In this document: piece by piece, positions 24,549 through 33,713 of the stretch
Numbering within the stretch: the first letter of the stretch is position 1
How the letters are laid out: every line of letters starts with the position of its first letter
Assembly (NCBI GenBank): GCA_016714565.1
Contig: JADKDM010000037.1
Span: 62,001 to 126,000, forward strand
Direction of reading: 5' to 3'
DNA length: 64,000 nt
Source of the DNA: Candidatus Villigracilis propinquus
Lineage (GTDB): Bacteria > Chloroflexota > Anaerolineae > Anaerolineales > Villigracilaceae
Notes under the pieces: generated by a model
Databases searched by the model: none
Seen by the model: only the letters and a program-made list of their open reading frames with translations
Told to the model about the DNA's origin: nothing
Program-made: the position numbers and the translations under genes

Positions 24549-25519
24549 ATCCCGAGTAATTTCATTTCGTGCTTTAGAGTCTCAGTGAGTCCCTCTTTCA
24601 ACGGGCGCGGATCGTATCCAAGCTCGCGTTTGGCTTTGGCGTTGGTTCCAATATAGGTAACGCCCGCGATGATACGCAAGCCCTCGCCAGTATAGCTTTC
24701 AGGAACGGGAATGAATTTATCAAAGACATACATCATCGCGGACATCACGCGGATCATTCCCGCTGGCACTGCCATTGGCAATCCCACCCCGGTGATCTCT
24801 TTGGAAATTTCAAGCGCATTGATAAATGTGTGCGTTGGCCCGCAGATGTTGTAATTTTCACCGACCTTGCCTTTTTCCATCGCAAGCCAGTGAGCGTGAG
24901 CGATGTCATCCACGTGCGCCCATGAGAATGCAGTTTGTTTGGGCATGACGGGCAGCTTTTTTGTCAGATATTGAATCAACGAAGTGCGGACACTGCTCGT
25001 ATCGCCAGGACCATACACGAGACCAGGTTGAACGATGACAAGCGGCAAACCGTCCTTGATCATTTTCACAGCAACATCATGCGCTTCAGCTTTTGTGGCA
25101 TCATAAACACTGATGTGCCTCCCCGTAAAGTGGTAGCTTTCGTCGGCTTCCACACCATTCGTATCGGAGTTGACAGCAAGCGTGCTGGTGTACACGCCTT
25201 TCGGGATATTCAGTTCCTTCATCAATCCCAACACATTGCGCGTGCCTTCCACATTGATCGCGTATGCCTGACTCTTATCCCGCACGCCGACTTTGTACCA
25301 GCCCGCCACATGGAAGACTCCATCCACGCCTGTCATTGGCTTGCGCATGGATTCTTTTTCGGTCACATCGCCCTGATGTAGGGTCACACCCAATTGAGCA
25401 AGATCCTGCGCTTTGGCAGGGTTGCGTACGACGGCGATCACTTCATGTCCCGCTTCCCGTAATTGACGAGCCAAACGCCCGCCGATAAAACCTGTTGCGC
25501 CAGTAATAAAGTATTTCAT
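24545..25519 (-). CDS. NAD-dependent epimerase/dehydratase family protein
   Basis: A 324-residue extended short-chain dehydrogenase. The NAD motif is ITGATGFIGGRLAR and the catalytic pair is YDATK. It resembles dihydroflavonol-4-reductase-like enzymes. The C-terminal substrate domain is complete. It is one of three Rossmann oxidoreductases in the run. A 31-base gap with a weak ribosome site separates it from the DUF2867 gene. Confidence 0.88.
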   Translation of the reverse strand: MKYFITGATGFIGGRLARQLREAGHEVIAVVRNPAKAQDLAQLGVTLHQGDVTEKESMRKPMTGVDGVFHVAGWYKVGVRDKSQAYAINVEGTRNVLGLMKELNIPKGVYTSTLAVNSDTNGVEADESYHFTGRHISVYDATKAEAHDVAVKMIKDGLPLVIVQPGLVYGPGDTSSVRTSLIQYLTKKLPVMPKQTAFSWAHVDDIAHAHWLAMEKGKVGENYNICGPTHTFINALEISKEITGVGLPMAVPAGMIRVMSAMMYVFDKFIPVPESYTGEGLRIIAGVTYIGTNAKAKRELGYDPRPLKEGLTETLKHEMKLLGM

Positions 25520-25550
25520 GAGATATTCCTTTTTTGTTTTGGGTTATCTC

Positions 25551-26051
25551 CTATTGTATCAATTGTTTCACCATTCCCTTCACCATCGTTGGGACGATCA
25601 ATTTATGAAAAGGTTTGACGGGTAGGAAGTACAACCTTCCCAGCCAGTTATGGAATTTGACAATGGTTGAGACTATGAGTTTATTGCTTTGTCTATCGAG
25701 AAACAGCGAGACGCGAAAATCCAGATGCCTGTCATCTTCGCCGATGATGACTTCATGCTCATTCTTGTCGAAAACCTTGAATAGGCCAAGTCGCTGCCCA
25801 ACTTCACAATTAAAGCCGGCAAGTAATTTCTGCCTGTCTGTTTCGGAGTTGGATGTCTTTAATCCAAGGAATGAGACGATTGTATTGCGAAGCGCGAAGA
25901 GCCAGCCCACCCACGCAGGGTCGGATGTGAAGAAGGATATTCCCACTTGTTCAAAGATCAAGTCTTTCGCATTCAACACAGCGGAATAACTGTCCATATA
26001 ATCATGTGGAACGTTTTTCAGGAGTGAAGATTCTGGGAAATTGGCGTTCAT
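25551..26051 (-). CDS. DUF2867 family protein
   Basis: A 166-residue soluble protein similar to DUF2867 proteins: LFKVFDKNEHEVIIGEDDRH and LDFRVSLFL in the middle, then NWLGRLYFLPVKPFHKLIVP. Such domains are often fused to or next to NAD(P)-binding SDRs, which fits the run. Function unknown. It overlaps the DUF4260 gene by four bases. Confidence 0.75.
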   Translation of the reverse strand: MNANFPESSLLKNVPHDYMDSYSAVLNAKDLIFEQVGISFFTSDPAWVGWLFALRNTIVSFLGLKTSNSETDRQKLLAGFNCEVGQRLGLFKVFDKNEHEVIIGEDDRHLDFRVSLFLDRQSNKLIVSTIVKFHNWLGRLYFLPVKPFHKLIVPTMVKGMVKQLIQ

Positions 26052-26401
26052 GCTTTTCCGATCATTCCAAGGTGCGTGTGCTGGAATGAATCTGTATGTT
26101 TCAAGCCGTACCCCATCACCCGATCCATGCTGGAGTGACCGAAGAGAATCAAACCCGCAAATTGAATGGGCTGACTCACAAGAATGATTCCCAAAACAAA
26201 GATACTGATTCCCAGTGCTTTGTGGTGAACGAAATTATAGGTTGCTGCGCCGATTTGCGAATTAAAGAGATAACCGAGCATACTTAAATCAGGTGTAAAT
26301 AAAAAGACGAGATACCACCACCATACAAAATCCAATTTTGTAAAAAAGAAAATACTAAGGGCAAACATAAATAGTTCTTCAAGTTTTAATAAATTTTTCA
26401 C
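26048..26401 (-). CDS. DUF4260 family membrane protein
   Basis: A 117-residue membrane protein with three or four helices. The signature is FTPDLSMLGYL, YNFVHHKALG and GHSSMDRVMGYGLKH. Function unknown. The start has AAAAGGAG upstream on the minus strand. Translation is coupled to the DUF2867 gene by an ATGA overlap. Confidence 0.85.
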   Translation of the reverse strand: MKNLLKLEELFMFALSIFFFTKLDFVWWWYLVFLFTPDLSMLGYLFNSQIGAATYNFVHHKALGISIFVLGIILVSQPIQFAGLILFGHSSMDRVMGYGLKHTDSFQHTHLGMIGKA

Positions 26402-26446
26402 GGCGGAACTCCTTTTACTATAAGTAATATACGATAAAAGATGTAG

Positions 26447-27304
26447 CTACTCTTTTTTCTCGCACCATTCCTTCAATGTAATTTTCGGCACACCAAGCAA
26501 ACGATTAGCTTCATCAGGCGAGCCGTCTTCGCCCCAGTTTTCATAATGCTTCATCAACACTGCCGTGCTTTTCCATTCGGTGTTAAAGGTCAACGCTCCC
26601 ATGATGGATAACATCTTTGTTGAAATGGGAGAGACCTTCACGCCAGTATAGTCCGCATAAATTTTCATCGCGTCGCCCATTGTGTATGCTTCCGGGCCGA
26701 AAATATAAAGCTCCTTGTTCAATGTTTCACCGGTCTGATAGCTCTTTGAGACCATGCGCGCATAATCTTCGACGGCAATCCAATGCAGCGCGTGTATCTG
26801 ATCTCCGATTAGCGACATGCTTTTACCCTGCACGAACATCGGCAATGATTCCATGAACCACGAAGCGCGGAAGATTGTGTACGGCACACCGCTGGATTTC
26901 AAAGCCGCTTCGCCCTTAAGCTTTGAGCTGCTCTCTGGCGTATCAGCCTTTTCCTCACTGACGGCATACGCCGATAGAATCGTCACTCGCCCAACTCCCA
27001 GTTCTTTGGCAGTCTGAGCAATATCGCGTGTGGCGAGGTGATCCATGCGGTCAAAGTCTGCTTCGCTGGGACCACCCTTCAAACTGATGTGGACTCCGTC
27101 CACGCCAGTCAGCGCAGTTCTCAATGCTGCCACATTATCCACATCGCCTTTGACGATTTCATAGCCGTCGCCTAAAAGTTTTTGCGCTTTATCAGGATTC
27201 CGCGCCAACAAGCGGACATTGAATCCTTCCGCCTTGAGTTGTTGCGCCACAGGCTTGCCGAGCATACCCGTCCCACCGATGACGAGGATCTTTTTGTTTT
27301 CCAT
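26447..27304 (-). CDS. NmrA-like NAD(P)-binding protein
   Basis: A 285-residue atypical short-chain dehydrogenase of the NmrA type. The cofactor loop is VIGGTGMLGKPVAQQL; NPDKAQKLL follows the second strand. The usual Tyr-x3-Lys pair is absent, as in redox-sensing NmrA proteins. It is 12 bases after the oxidoreductase and is about one third identical by eye to the gene at 30046. Confidence 0.85.
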   Translation of the reverse strand: MENKKILVIGGTGMLGKPVAQQLKAEGFNVRLLARNPDKAQKLLGDGYEIVKGDVDNVAALRTALTGVDGVHISLKGGPSEADFDRMDHLATRDIAQTAKELGVGRVTILSAYAVSEEKADTPESSSKLKGEAALKSSGVPYTIFRASWFMESLPMFVQGKSMSLIGDQIHALHWIAVEDYARMVSKSYQTGETLNKELYIFGPEAYTMGDAMKIYADYTGVKVSPISTKMLSIMGALTFNTEWKSTAVLMKHYENWGEDGSPDEANRLLGVPKITLKEWCEKKE

Positions 27305-27316
27305 GTTTTGAATTCC

Positions 27317-29449
27317 TTATTGAGTTGACTGTAATATTTCAATGGCTTTTGCGCCAGATTCGTTGCCTTGATAACCGCCAGCGACTTGACCGTCTTTATC
27401 CAATACAGCAAATGCGGCGGTTTTGTTGGTATTCTTGAAACCGAAGGACTTTGTCAGGCTTCCATCCCAATCGGGAAGGATGGCAACATAATCCTGTGGC
27501 GCGAGTCCTTTGGCGAGTGCCGCGGCGGCTTTGTCGTAGGATTCTTTCATAGCTTTCTCTGCGAAGCTGCGAAACAGTTTTGGGACGGAGTGCAAGTCCA
27601 CGATGTTGGCGATGAGCATTGAGTCGCAATTGGCGTAATTGCTTTCCGCGCGGATTGCTTGATTGATTTGCGCGGCGGCTTCGGCGGTTTCCTGTGTGTG
27701 GAAAATTAGCACGGCGGGCTTGCCGATTTTATTCAGCGCGATTTCACGTCCCGAACCAGCGGCTTTCAAGGTTGTTGCTGGTAATTGGTGATTGGTAATT
27801 AGTAATTGATTTGCGCTGGAACTAGTCGAAACGTCACTGTCCACTGATGACTGTTCACTGCTTACTGATAACTGCTCACTGATCACTTCACTAGGTGCAG
27901 CCATCAAAACGACTTCGGTGCCATCCATATATCCGATCACCATGCGCGAGGTATCGCGCCCTGAAAGCATTGCCGCGCTCATGCCGCCGCCGAAGGTCCA
28001 CGCGCCCGCGAGGAAAAGATTTTTGATGGGCGTCTGCGCGCTCAGGCGTCCGCCGTGTGCATTTTCGACAGTTTGATCGCTGCCATAGATCGCGCCGCCG
28101 ATGTTGCGGCTATAACGCCAGTTGGTGATGGGCGTTGCGACTTCGATGTACTTGATGGACTTGCGCAAACCAGGGATAAGTTTTTCGGTGCGGTCGAGAA
28201 GAATTTCGGTCGCGGCTTTCTTCAACTCGTTGTACTGCGGATTGTCGCTGTAGTTTTCAAGGTTGCCGCTCGTGCCCCATTGGTTGTCGCTATTCCAATC
28301 GGCGAGCGCAAAAATATTCAAGACCGTTCCGCCTTCGGGCGCACTGCCATGATCGGCGATGCTGTAGTTGGTGATCGAAAGCCCAGCGTTGGCGAAGTCA
28401 CCATCCAGCGCGGCTTGATAACCTGCATTGCTGTCGTAACTGTCCCGCACAAATATTTCGTGATCGGTATAGCCTTCGGCTTGCAGGTCGCGATCCAAAC
28501 CGAGGTAAAGAACAAAATTGGAAATGGATGGTTTGGCTTCTTCGATGCCGCGCACATAGTCAGCGGGCAGATGTTCACGCCCAACGAACTTGAGCAGGGT
28601 ATCGGGAGAATTCGCGTTGCTGATGATGACATCCGCTTCGACGCGCAAGCCCTTCTCGGTTTCGACTGCCACCGCGCGTCCATCCTTAATCTCGATCTTG
28701 TTGACTGTTTCCTTGTAGCGAATCTCCCCGCCGAATTTTTTCAACGTGGCTTCCATCGCGCGGCTGATCGCCATGCTGCCGCCTTCGGGATAGTACGCGC
28801 CCATCAGGTGAAAACTGACCCAGGGGAAAATAAAAATGGCGGCGTTCAGTTTTTCGGGCGGCAGTCCGTAATAGCCCCAGAGTGTGGTAAAGACTGTCTT
28901 GAGTTCGCTATCCTGAATGAACTGGCTCATGTATTCTTCCAGTGACATGGTCATGGCTGCCAGCATTTTTGGATAGAGCGTGGGCATTTTTTCCAACGGA
29001 GGACGGATGCCCAATTGACCTTCCGCGTCGAAGCGGCGTACCTGCCAGTAGGTCTCCACCATGTCGGCGATGATCTTGTGAATGCCATCGCGCTCATGCG
29101 GGAAGTGCTTCACCAGTTCGGACTCGTACATCATCAAATCGGCAGACGCCACAACTTTCTGCTTGGGAAACTGAACTGAGTAGAAAGGATCAATGCGGTG
29201 GAAGTGAACCTGATCGAACACTTCCAAATCTTTGAGAATGGGATACGACCAACCGCCAGGCGCAGCCCCGTCCAGCGCGTGCAAGGCAACTTCAAAGCGA
29301 TATTTTCCGCGCCGAAACTCATGAGCATATCCGCCAGGGACGGTGTGATGCTCGAGCACGAGAACTTTCTTCCCCGCCTTTGCGAGGTATCCTGCGGCGC
29401 TGAGCCCTCCCAGACCTGCCCCGATGATAACTACGTCAAATTTTTCCAT
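27317..29449 (-). CDS. FAD oxidoreductase fused to redoxin-like domain
   Basis: A 710-residue fusion. Residues 1-510 are a phytoene-desaturase/retinol-saturase-like FAD enzyme: dinucleotide motif VIIGAGLGGLSAAGYL, then GGYAHEFRRG, and the C-terminal FAD motif NLFLAGAWTFGGG. Residues about 570-710 look like a redoxin or thioredoxin fold (PAVLIFHTQETAEAA, LPDWDGSLTKSFGF, AVLDKDGQVAGGYQG) without a clear CxxC. The linker between them (about 527-565) is the translation of a non-coding-type repeat at 27776-27887. Probably a lipid or isoprenoid oxidoreductase; the partner of the redoxin part is unknown. Confidence 0.85.
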   Translation of the reverse strand: MEKFDVVIIGAGLGGLSAAGYLAKAGKKVLVLEHHTVPGGYAHEFRRGKYRFEVALHALDGAAPGGWSYPILKDLEVFDQVHFHRIDPFYSVQFPKQKVVASADLMMYESELVKHFPHERDGIHKIIADMVETYWQVRRFDAEGQLGIRPPLEKMPTLYPKMLAAMTMSLEEYMSQFIQDSELKTVFTTLWGYYGLPPEKLNAAIFIFPWVSFHLMGAYYPEGGSMAISRAMEATLKKFGGEIRYKETVNKIEIKDGRAVAVETEKGLRVEADVIISNANSPDTLLKFVGREHLPADYVRGIEEAKPSISNFVLYLGLDRDLQAEGYTDHEIFVRDSYDSNAGYQAALDGDFANAGLSITNYSIADHGSAPEGGTVLNIFALADWNSDNQWGTSGNLENYSDNPQYNELKKAATEILLDRTEKLIPGLRKSIKYIEVATPITNWRYSRNIGGAIYGSDQTVENAHGGRLSAQTPIKNLFLAGAWTFGGGMSAAMLSGRDTSRMVIGYMDGTEVVLMAAPSEVISEQLSVSSEQSSVDSDVSTSSSANQLLITNHQLPATTLKAAGSGREIALNKIGKPAVLIFHTQETAEAAAQINQAIRAESNYANCDSMLIANIVDLHSVPKLFRSFAEKAMKESYDKAAAALAKGLAPQDYVAILPDWDGSLTKSFGFKNTNKTAAFAVLDKDGQVAGGYQGNESGAKAIEILQSTQ
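27776..27887. repeat. Repeat tract inside the FAD gene
   Basis: Runs of GGTAATTGGTGATTGG followed by near-repeats of ACTGATGACTGTTCACTG. These resemble intergenic repeats rather than coding sequence. In the gene's frame they give ISEQLSVSSEQSSVDSD and NQLLITNHQLP, a linker without stop codons. Confidence 0.7.
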
Positions 29450-29466
29450 TTTATTTTTTCCTTTTA

Positions 29467-30030
29467 TTATTTCGGCATTTCCATCTTGGGCAATTTACGA
29501 ATTTGCGGCAATGTATTTTTCAGCCACGTTATTTCATTCTCGTAATGGCTCTTGCCGTAATCAAGAGTCAACTGCCAGAGATCGCGCAGCCGCTTGACGC
29601 CGAGCTCTTTATAATTCTCGTCAATGTTTGCCTGCGCCGTTTGAAGTTGCAGCAGATATTCTTCAATGGCCTCGATCCGTTTTTCGAACAGACTGACAAG
29701 CTCTTCATTTGCAAGATTATGGGCAAAGAAGACTTGAATGAGCCAGGCCTCGCGAGTGATGTCCAACGGCAGCGGAGTGGACACCCACTGACGCAACTCG
29801 CCTCTTCCCTTAACTGTGATCTGATACTGTTTCCTGTTGGGTTTTCCTTCCCCTTGAATGACCTCCGATTCCACGAGGCCGTCTTTTTCCAGATTCTCCA
29901 GTGCTTTGTAAATGTGACTTTGCGTGGCGGACCAAAAGTGTGTGATGGATTGGTCGAAGAATTTTTTCAAGTCATAACCAGACATGGGCTTGTATTCAAG
30001 AAAACCGAGGATTGCATGTGAGAGGGGCAT
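29467..30030 (-). CDS. PadR family regulator
   Basis: A 187-residue regulator. The N-terminal winged helix has the PadR start HAILGFLEYKPMSGYDLKKF and the recognition region HIYKALENLEKDGLVES. The C-terminal half is a long helix pair typical of the AphA-like (Vir) subfamily for dimerisation. It sits inside the run it probably controls, between the FAD oxidoreductase and an NmrA-like gene. The palindrome at 31558-31577 is the best operator candidate. Confidence 0.9.
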   Translation of the reverse strand: MPLSHAILGFLEYKPMSGYDLKKFFDQSITHFWSATQSHIYKALENLEKDGLVESEVIQGEGKPNRKQYQITVKGRGELRQWVSTPLPLDITREAWLIQVFFAHNLANEELVSLFEKRIEAIEEYLLQLQTAQANIDENYKELGVKRLRDLWQLTLDYGKSHYENEITWLKNTLPQIRKLPKMEMPK

Positions 30031-30045
30031 GTATTTCTCCTTTTA

Positions 30046-30882
30046 CTAATTCTTTAGCCAGTCGCTCATTGTCATGGAAGGCGCACCGAGAATGGACTCT
30101 GCGCCATTGGGCTGGCTGACCTTGGGTGACTTCTCGAAGTACGCCATCATCTGAACGAAGTCTTTCATTGGCGGGCTTTTCATCATCATCGCCAGTATTT
30201 TCCCGAACCAGATCGGCATGGACGCGGCTTTGACTCCAGGATGGCGGGCGTCACAATATTGTTGGAGCGCGTCTGTCATCAACATGGATTTGGGGCCATT
30301 GAGAACGAAAGTCTTGTTCGCGGCGGATTCGGTCTGGTGTGCCTTTGAAACGGCGCGGGCAAAATCTGCAAGCGAGAGGAAGTAATAAGACTGAGTCTGT
30401 TTGCCAAATACAGTGGCGCGTCCATCGCGGACGAAAAGCGCGAGCGCGTCCATAAACCAGCTGGGGCGGAGGATGGTGTATTCCACACCGCTGTTCTTCA
30501 ACACATCTTCGGCCTTGAGCTTCTGGTCGATCATGGCGTATCCGCGATTCTCGGGCAGGGCGGTGGTGCCAGAGATATAACTAATGCGGACATTCTTGCG
30601 TCCCTGTTTGGCGAGGATCTCAGACACATCACGTGCTACTTGAAATTCAGACTGCCACGGCACGCTGATGTTGACTCCGCTCACGTCTGCGAGTGCTTTT
30701 TCGAGGGTGGCTTTGTCTTCAAAACTGCCAGTGACGATCTCCACTTTATCGCCGAGCAATTGGCGGGCTTTGTCTGCATTGCGAACCAGCACGCGGACGG
30801 CAAATCCGTCTGCGAGAAGTTGTTTTGCTACGGGTGCGCCGACAAATCCTGCCGCGCCGATGACGAGAATTTTCTTGTCCAT
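30046..30882 (-). CDS. NmrA-like NAD(P)-binding protein
   Basis: A 278-residue protein of the same family as the gene at 26447, with cofactor loop VIGAAGFVGAPVAKQL and NADKARQLLG. No Tyr-x3-Lys pair. The two copies flank the FAD oxidoreductase and PadR genes, so this looks like an internal duplication within the run. Confidence 0.85.
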   Translation of the reverse strand: MDKKILVIGAAGFVGAPVAKQLLADGFAVRVLVRNADKARQLLGDKVEIVTGSFEDKATLEKALADVSGVNISVPWQSEFQVARDVSEILAKQGRKNVRISYISGTTALPENRGYAMIDQKLKAEDVLKNSGVEYTILRPSWFMDALALFVRDGRATVFGKQTQSYYFLSLADFARAVSKAHQTESAANKTFVLNGPKSMLMTDALQQYCDARHPGVKAASMPIWFGKILAMMMKSPPMKDFVQMMAYFEKSPKVSQPNGAESILGAPSMTMSDWLKN

Positions 30883-30920
30883 TTTATTTTTGCTCGGGGG
30901 GGCAGCGGCCCTGTTTATTA

Positions 30921-31538
30921 TTAGAACAATTTTGGAAACAACAACCCAGAGCGTTTCTTGTACTCTGTGAATTGTGAGTGACGGGATAACGACTTATCTT
31001 TTGAAAGCATATTTTTTACGAAGAAACCGAAGACCCATCCGCTGAGAACGAGGAACGGCAGCCAATGCAGTGACATGATGGCGTAGGCCGAGTAGATCAT
31101 GATCTCGCCGAGGTAGTTCGGGTTGCGGGTGTATTTGAACAGGCCGTCTTCGATCAGTCCCTTTTTGTTTTGCAGGGTGTAAAACTTTTGCGCGTCGCTG
31201 ACATAGTGCAGGAAAATGCCGAAGATGTACAGAACAAGCACGAGCGCGGTCAGAGGCGGTGTCAACGTCACGTGGCGGCTGATGAGCAGATAAGGCGCGA
31301 GGTAGTATCCTGCCAAAGGGAGGAAGATAAAGATAAATCCAACAACGGGATGAACTTTTTCTTCGAAGCGTTTATCGGCGTAGAGCGCGTCTTTGATGAG
31401 CCAGAGGATGCTGTACGAGCCGTGAATGGCGAGGTAGATGAAGGCTTCGGTGCTCCAGTTGTTGAAGGCGAACATCAGGCCGAGGACAACGGGGGAGACA
31501 AGTGCTTTGTGTATGTTGATGAAGGTTGCGGTTTTCAT
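30921..31538 (-). CDS. DUF1295-like membrane methyltransferase-type protein
   Basis: A 205-residue membrane protein with five or six helices. The motif GLFKYTRNPNYLGEI and the cytoplasmic end SKDKSLSRHSQFTEYKKRSG match the isoprenylcysteine methyltransferase / DUF1295 / steroid 5-alpha-reductase-like group. Methyl transfer or lipid reduction is possible. First gene of the minus-strand run; GGAAG precedes its ATG, and the run's promoter lies 36 bases upstream. Confidence 0.82.
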   Translation of the reverse strand: MKTATFINIHKALVSPVVLGLMFAFNNWSTEAFIYLAIHGSYSILWLIKDALYADKRFEEKVHPVVGFIFIFLPLAGYYLAPYLLISRHVTLTPPLTALVLVLYIFGIFLHYVSDAQKFYTLQNKKGLIEDGLFKYTRNPNYLGEIMIYSAYAIMSLHWLPFLVLSGWVFGFFVKNMLSKDKSLSRHSQFTEYKKRSGLLFPKLF

Positions 31539-31557
31539 ATGTACTTCCTTTTATCTT

Positions 31558-31577
31558 ATATATCTATGTAGATATAT
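31558..31577. promoter_or_regulatory. Perfect 20-bp palindrome, likely operator
   Basis: ATATATCTATGTAGATATAT on the plus strand is nine bases, a two-base centre, then the exact reverse complement. It overlaps the downstream end of the -10 box of the minus-strand promoter, so bound protein would block initiation. PadR at 29467 is the natural candidate. Confidence 0.7.
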
Positions 31578-31602
31578 TATCTAACAGTCTTATATCTGTC
31601 AA
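31574..31602 (-). promoter_or_regulatory. Strong sigma-70 promoter of the PadR run
   Basis: On the minus strand TTGACA (31602-31597), 17 bases, TAATAT (31579-31574). A consensus -35 with ideal spacing, followed by the palindrome and then GGAAG before the ATG at 31538. Confidence 0.8.
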
Positions 31603-31610
31603 GGGGTAAA

Positions 31611-31641
31611 ATAAAAAATCCCCCGAAAGTCCGGGGGATTT
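31611..31641 (-). terminator. Terminator of the MFS gene
   Basis: AAATCCCCCG pairs with CGGGGGATTT. On the minus strand a run of seven T follows, directly before the -35 box of the next unit. Confidence 0.9.
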
Positions 31642-31659
31642 GGCTTGCAAGGAAAATCT

Positions 31660-32943
31660 CTACTTTTCGGAACCAAGAATGGGAGGAACCGTGGGCTGCA
31701 ATTCCCAGCCGCGCCACCCCTTTCGAAAGAAGAACATAAGCACGGCACCCGTGATCAAACAAAGTGAATTGATCAGAATCGCTGTTTGCGTACCAAGATG
31801 CTCAGCGCTATACCCAATGGCAATGGATGAAATTGGCTGCAGGCCGAAAGTAAGCATGGTGAAAAGGCTGATGATGCGTGCGCGCATATTTCCTGGAGCC
31901 ATCAGTTGAAGAACGCCGAGGCCGGTTGTCAGCACAAGCGGCGCACCTAGACTGATGAAGAAGATCGCCGCCATCGATAACGCCAGCCATGTGGAAGTAG
32001 ATAACAAAAGGAAGAAAGTTCCCATCCATGCCGCGGCGATCGTGACGATCAACCCGATGCGTTTGGCGGCTTGCGACAAAGGCAGCAGGAACAACACAGA
32101 GACTAATGCACCTGCTCCCGAAGCGCCGAATAATAATCCGTAGGTTTGCGAGTCGCCATGCAGGACGTTATCCGCAACGGACGGGAGAATGTTGAAAATG
32201 GAAAGCCCAAAGAAGGTGACCAGACCGGCAAAGATCATCAAGTCCACCATGCGCGGCTGGGAGCGGATGAAGTCCACCGTCTCGCGGAATTGTCCGCGCG
32301 CTCCATTGTGCGGGTGGCTTGCCTGCTGCGAGCGGACTGCAAAAATACTCAGCAGCACAACGAAGAAACTAGCGCCATTGATCCAGAACGAAGCAGCAGC
32401 GCCGAACATTTTCAATAAAACGCCAGCAATGGCGGGACCAAGCATGCGGGCGACCTGCAACCCCATGATATTCAATGTGACAGCCTGACGGACCTGTCCC
32501 ATGCCAGAGAGGTCGCCAATGAAAGCTTGCTGTGCGGGGAAGTCCAACGCAGCTACGTTGCCAAGAATGAATGAAAAAAGATAAATATGCCAGACCTGAA
32601 CCTGATTCGTTTGGATGAGATAAGCCAAAACAAAAGCCAGGAGCATGGCGATGCTTTGGGTGGCAAGCAAAATAAAGCGGCGATTGAAGCGGTCTGCAAT
32701 TCCTCCCGCCCAGGGAGCAAGAAGAAATAAAGGCAGCGTATTCAACATCACAACAATACCCAGTGAGCTTTCGGATTTGGTCAATTCCCAAACCACCCAG
32801 CTCTGCGCCGTGGACTGGATCCATGTGCCGAGCAGGGAGATGGCCTGTCCGCCTAGGTAGATGCGCAGATTGCGATTTTTGAGTGGGGCGAAGCTTTTTG
32901 TGTAGGTTTTTAGCAGGGAAGGACGTTCGATAAGATCAGACAA
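31660..32943 (-). CDS. MFS transporter, EntS-like exporter family
   Basis: A 427-residue major-facilitator protein with about twelve helices. The conserved loop 2-3 reads GGIADRFNRR, and FRNLRIYLGGQAISLLGTWI-type N-terminus (here KNRNLRIYLGGQAISLLGTW) marks the MFS_3/EntS-like exporters that pump siderophores, drugs or other small molecules. The substrate is unknown. It has its own terminator and so is a single-gene unit. Confidence 0.88.
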   Translation of the reverse strand: MSDLIERPSLLKTYTKSFAPLKNRNLRIYLGGQAISLLGTWIQSTAQSWVVWELTKSESSLGIVVMLNTLPLFLLAPWAGGIADRFNRRFILLATQSIAMLLAFVLAYLIQTNQVQVWHIYLFSFILGNVAALDFPAQQAFIGDLSGMGQVRQAVTLNIMGLQVARMLGPAIAGVLLKMFGAAASFWINGASFFVVLLSIFAVRSQQASHPHNGARGQFRETVDFIRSQPRMVDLMIFAGLVTFFGLSIFNILPSVADNVLHGDSQTYGLLFGASGAGALVSVLFLLPLSQAAKRIGLIVTIAAAWMGTFFLLLSTSTWLALSMAAIFFISLGAPLVLTTGLGVLQLMAPGNMRARIISLFTMLTFGLQPISSIAIGYSAEHLGTQTAILINSLCLITGAVLMFFFRKGWRGWELQPTVPPILGSEK

Positions 32944-33095
32944 GTGTGAGAGTTTCCTTTATAGAATGATTTATTTCGGACGGGAATTTTAATGGCTTTC
33001 TTACGTACCTGCCCAAACGGCTACCTTGCCATGATGGCAAACCTTCAAGTATCTTTAAGGAGTTCAGAAGCTCTGCTTCAGGACGTTCGGAAAAG

Positions 33096-33116
33096 TCCGC
33101 AAGTAGAACTTGCGGA
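33096..33116. repeat. 21-bp palindrome, copy identical to 58691
   Basis: TCCGCAAGTAGAACTTGCGGA, nine-base arms around a three-base centre. The same 21 bases recur at 58691-58711. It lies 25 bases before the TMEM175-like gene. Confidence 0.75.
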
Positions 33117-33140
33117 ATCCGCCATCAGAAAAGGTGAATT

Positions 33141-33713
33141 ATGAGCAAAGGACGGCTGGAAGCGTTTAGCGATGGAGTTTTGGCGATCATCATCACGATC
33201 ATGGTTTTGGAGTTAAAAGTGCCGCAAGGCTCAGAGATCGCCGACCTGCAACCCTTGATCCCTGTTTTTGCGAGCTATCTTTTGAGCTTCGTATTCATCG
33301 GTATTTACTGGAACAATCATCATCATTTGTTTCAATTTGCTCAAAAAGTGAACGGGAACGTGCTGTGGGCCAATTTGCATTTATTGTTCTGGCTTTCGCT
33401 TATCCCATTTTCCACAGGTTGGATGGGCGAGAATGAATTTACGGCCTGGCCCGTCGCCATGTATGGGATATCCCTGTGGATGTCCGGGCTGGCTTATTAT
33501 ATTTTGGTGCGGGTATTGCTCGCAGCTCACCCAAAAGATTCACCACTTGCAACCGCCATTGGAAAAGATATAAAAGGCATGGTTTCGCTGGTATTGTATA
33601 CCACCGCCATTCCATTGGCATTTATCTCGCCTGTGGCTTCGTCTGTGCTTTATGTAATTGTGGCGGCGATCTGGTTTATTCCTGACCGCAGGCTTGAGAA
33701 TCTGGCGAAATAA
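33141..33713 (+). CDS. TMEM175-like potassium channel family protein
   Basis: A 190-residue membrane protein with six helices. The first helix carries the signature RLEAFSDGVLAIIITIMVLE of the TMEM175/DUF1211 family, whose studied bacterial members are potassium-selective tetramers. The next loop has IGIYWNNHHHLFQF. GGTGA precedes the ATG. It stands alone between convergent and divergent minus-strand genes. Confidence 0.88.
   Translation: MSKGRLEAFSDGVLAIIITIMVLELKVPQGSEIADLQPLIPVFASYLLSFVFIGIYWNNHHHLFQFAQKVNGNVLWANLHLLFWLSLIPFSTGWMGENEFTAWPVAMYGISLWMSGLAYYILVRVLLAAHPKDSPLATAIGKDIKGMVSLVLYTTAIPLAFISPVASSVLYVIVAAIWFIPDRRLENLAK

Noticed and set aside
28055..28945. A 296-codon plus-strand ORF inside the FAD oxidoreductase
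   Set aside because: It mirrors the codon pattern of the real minus-strand gene and has no recognisable motif or ribosome site.
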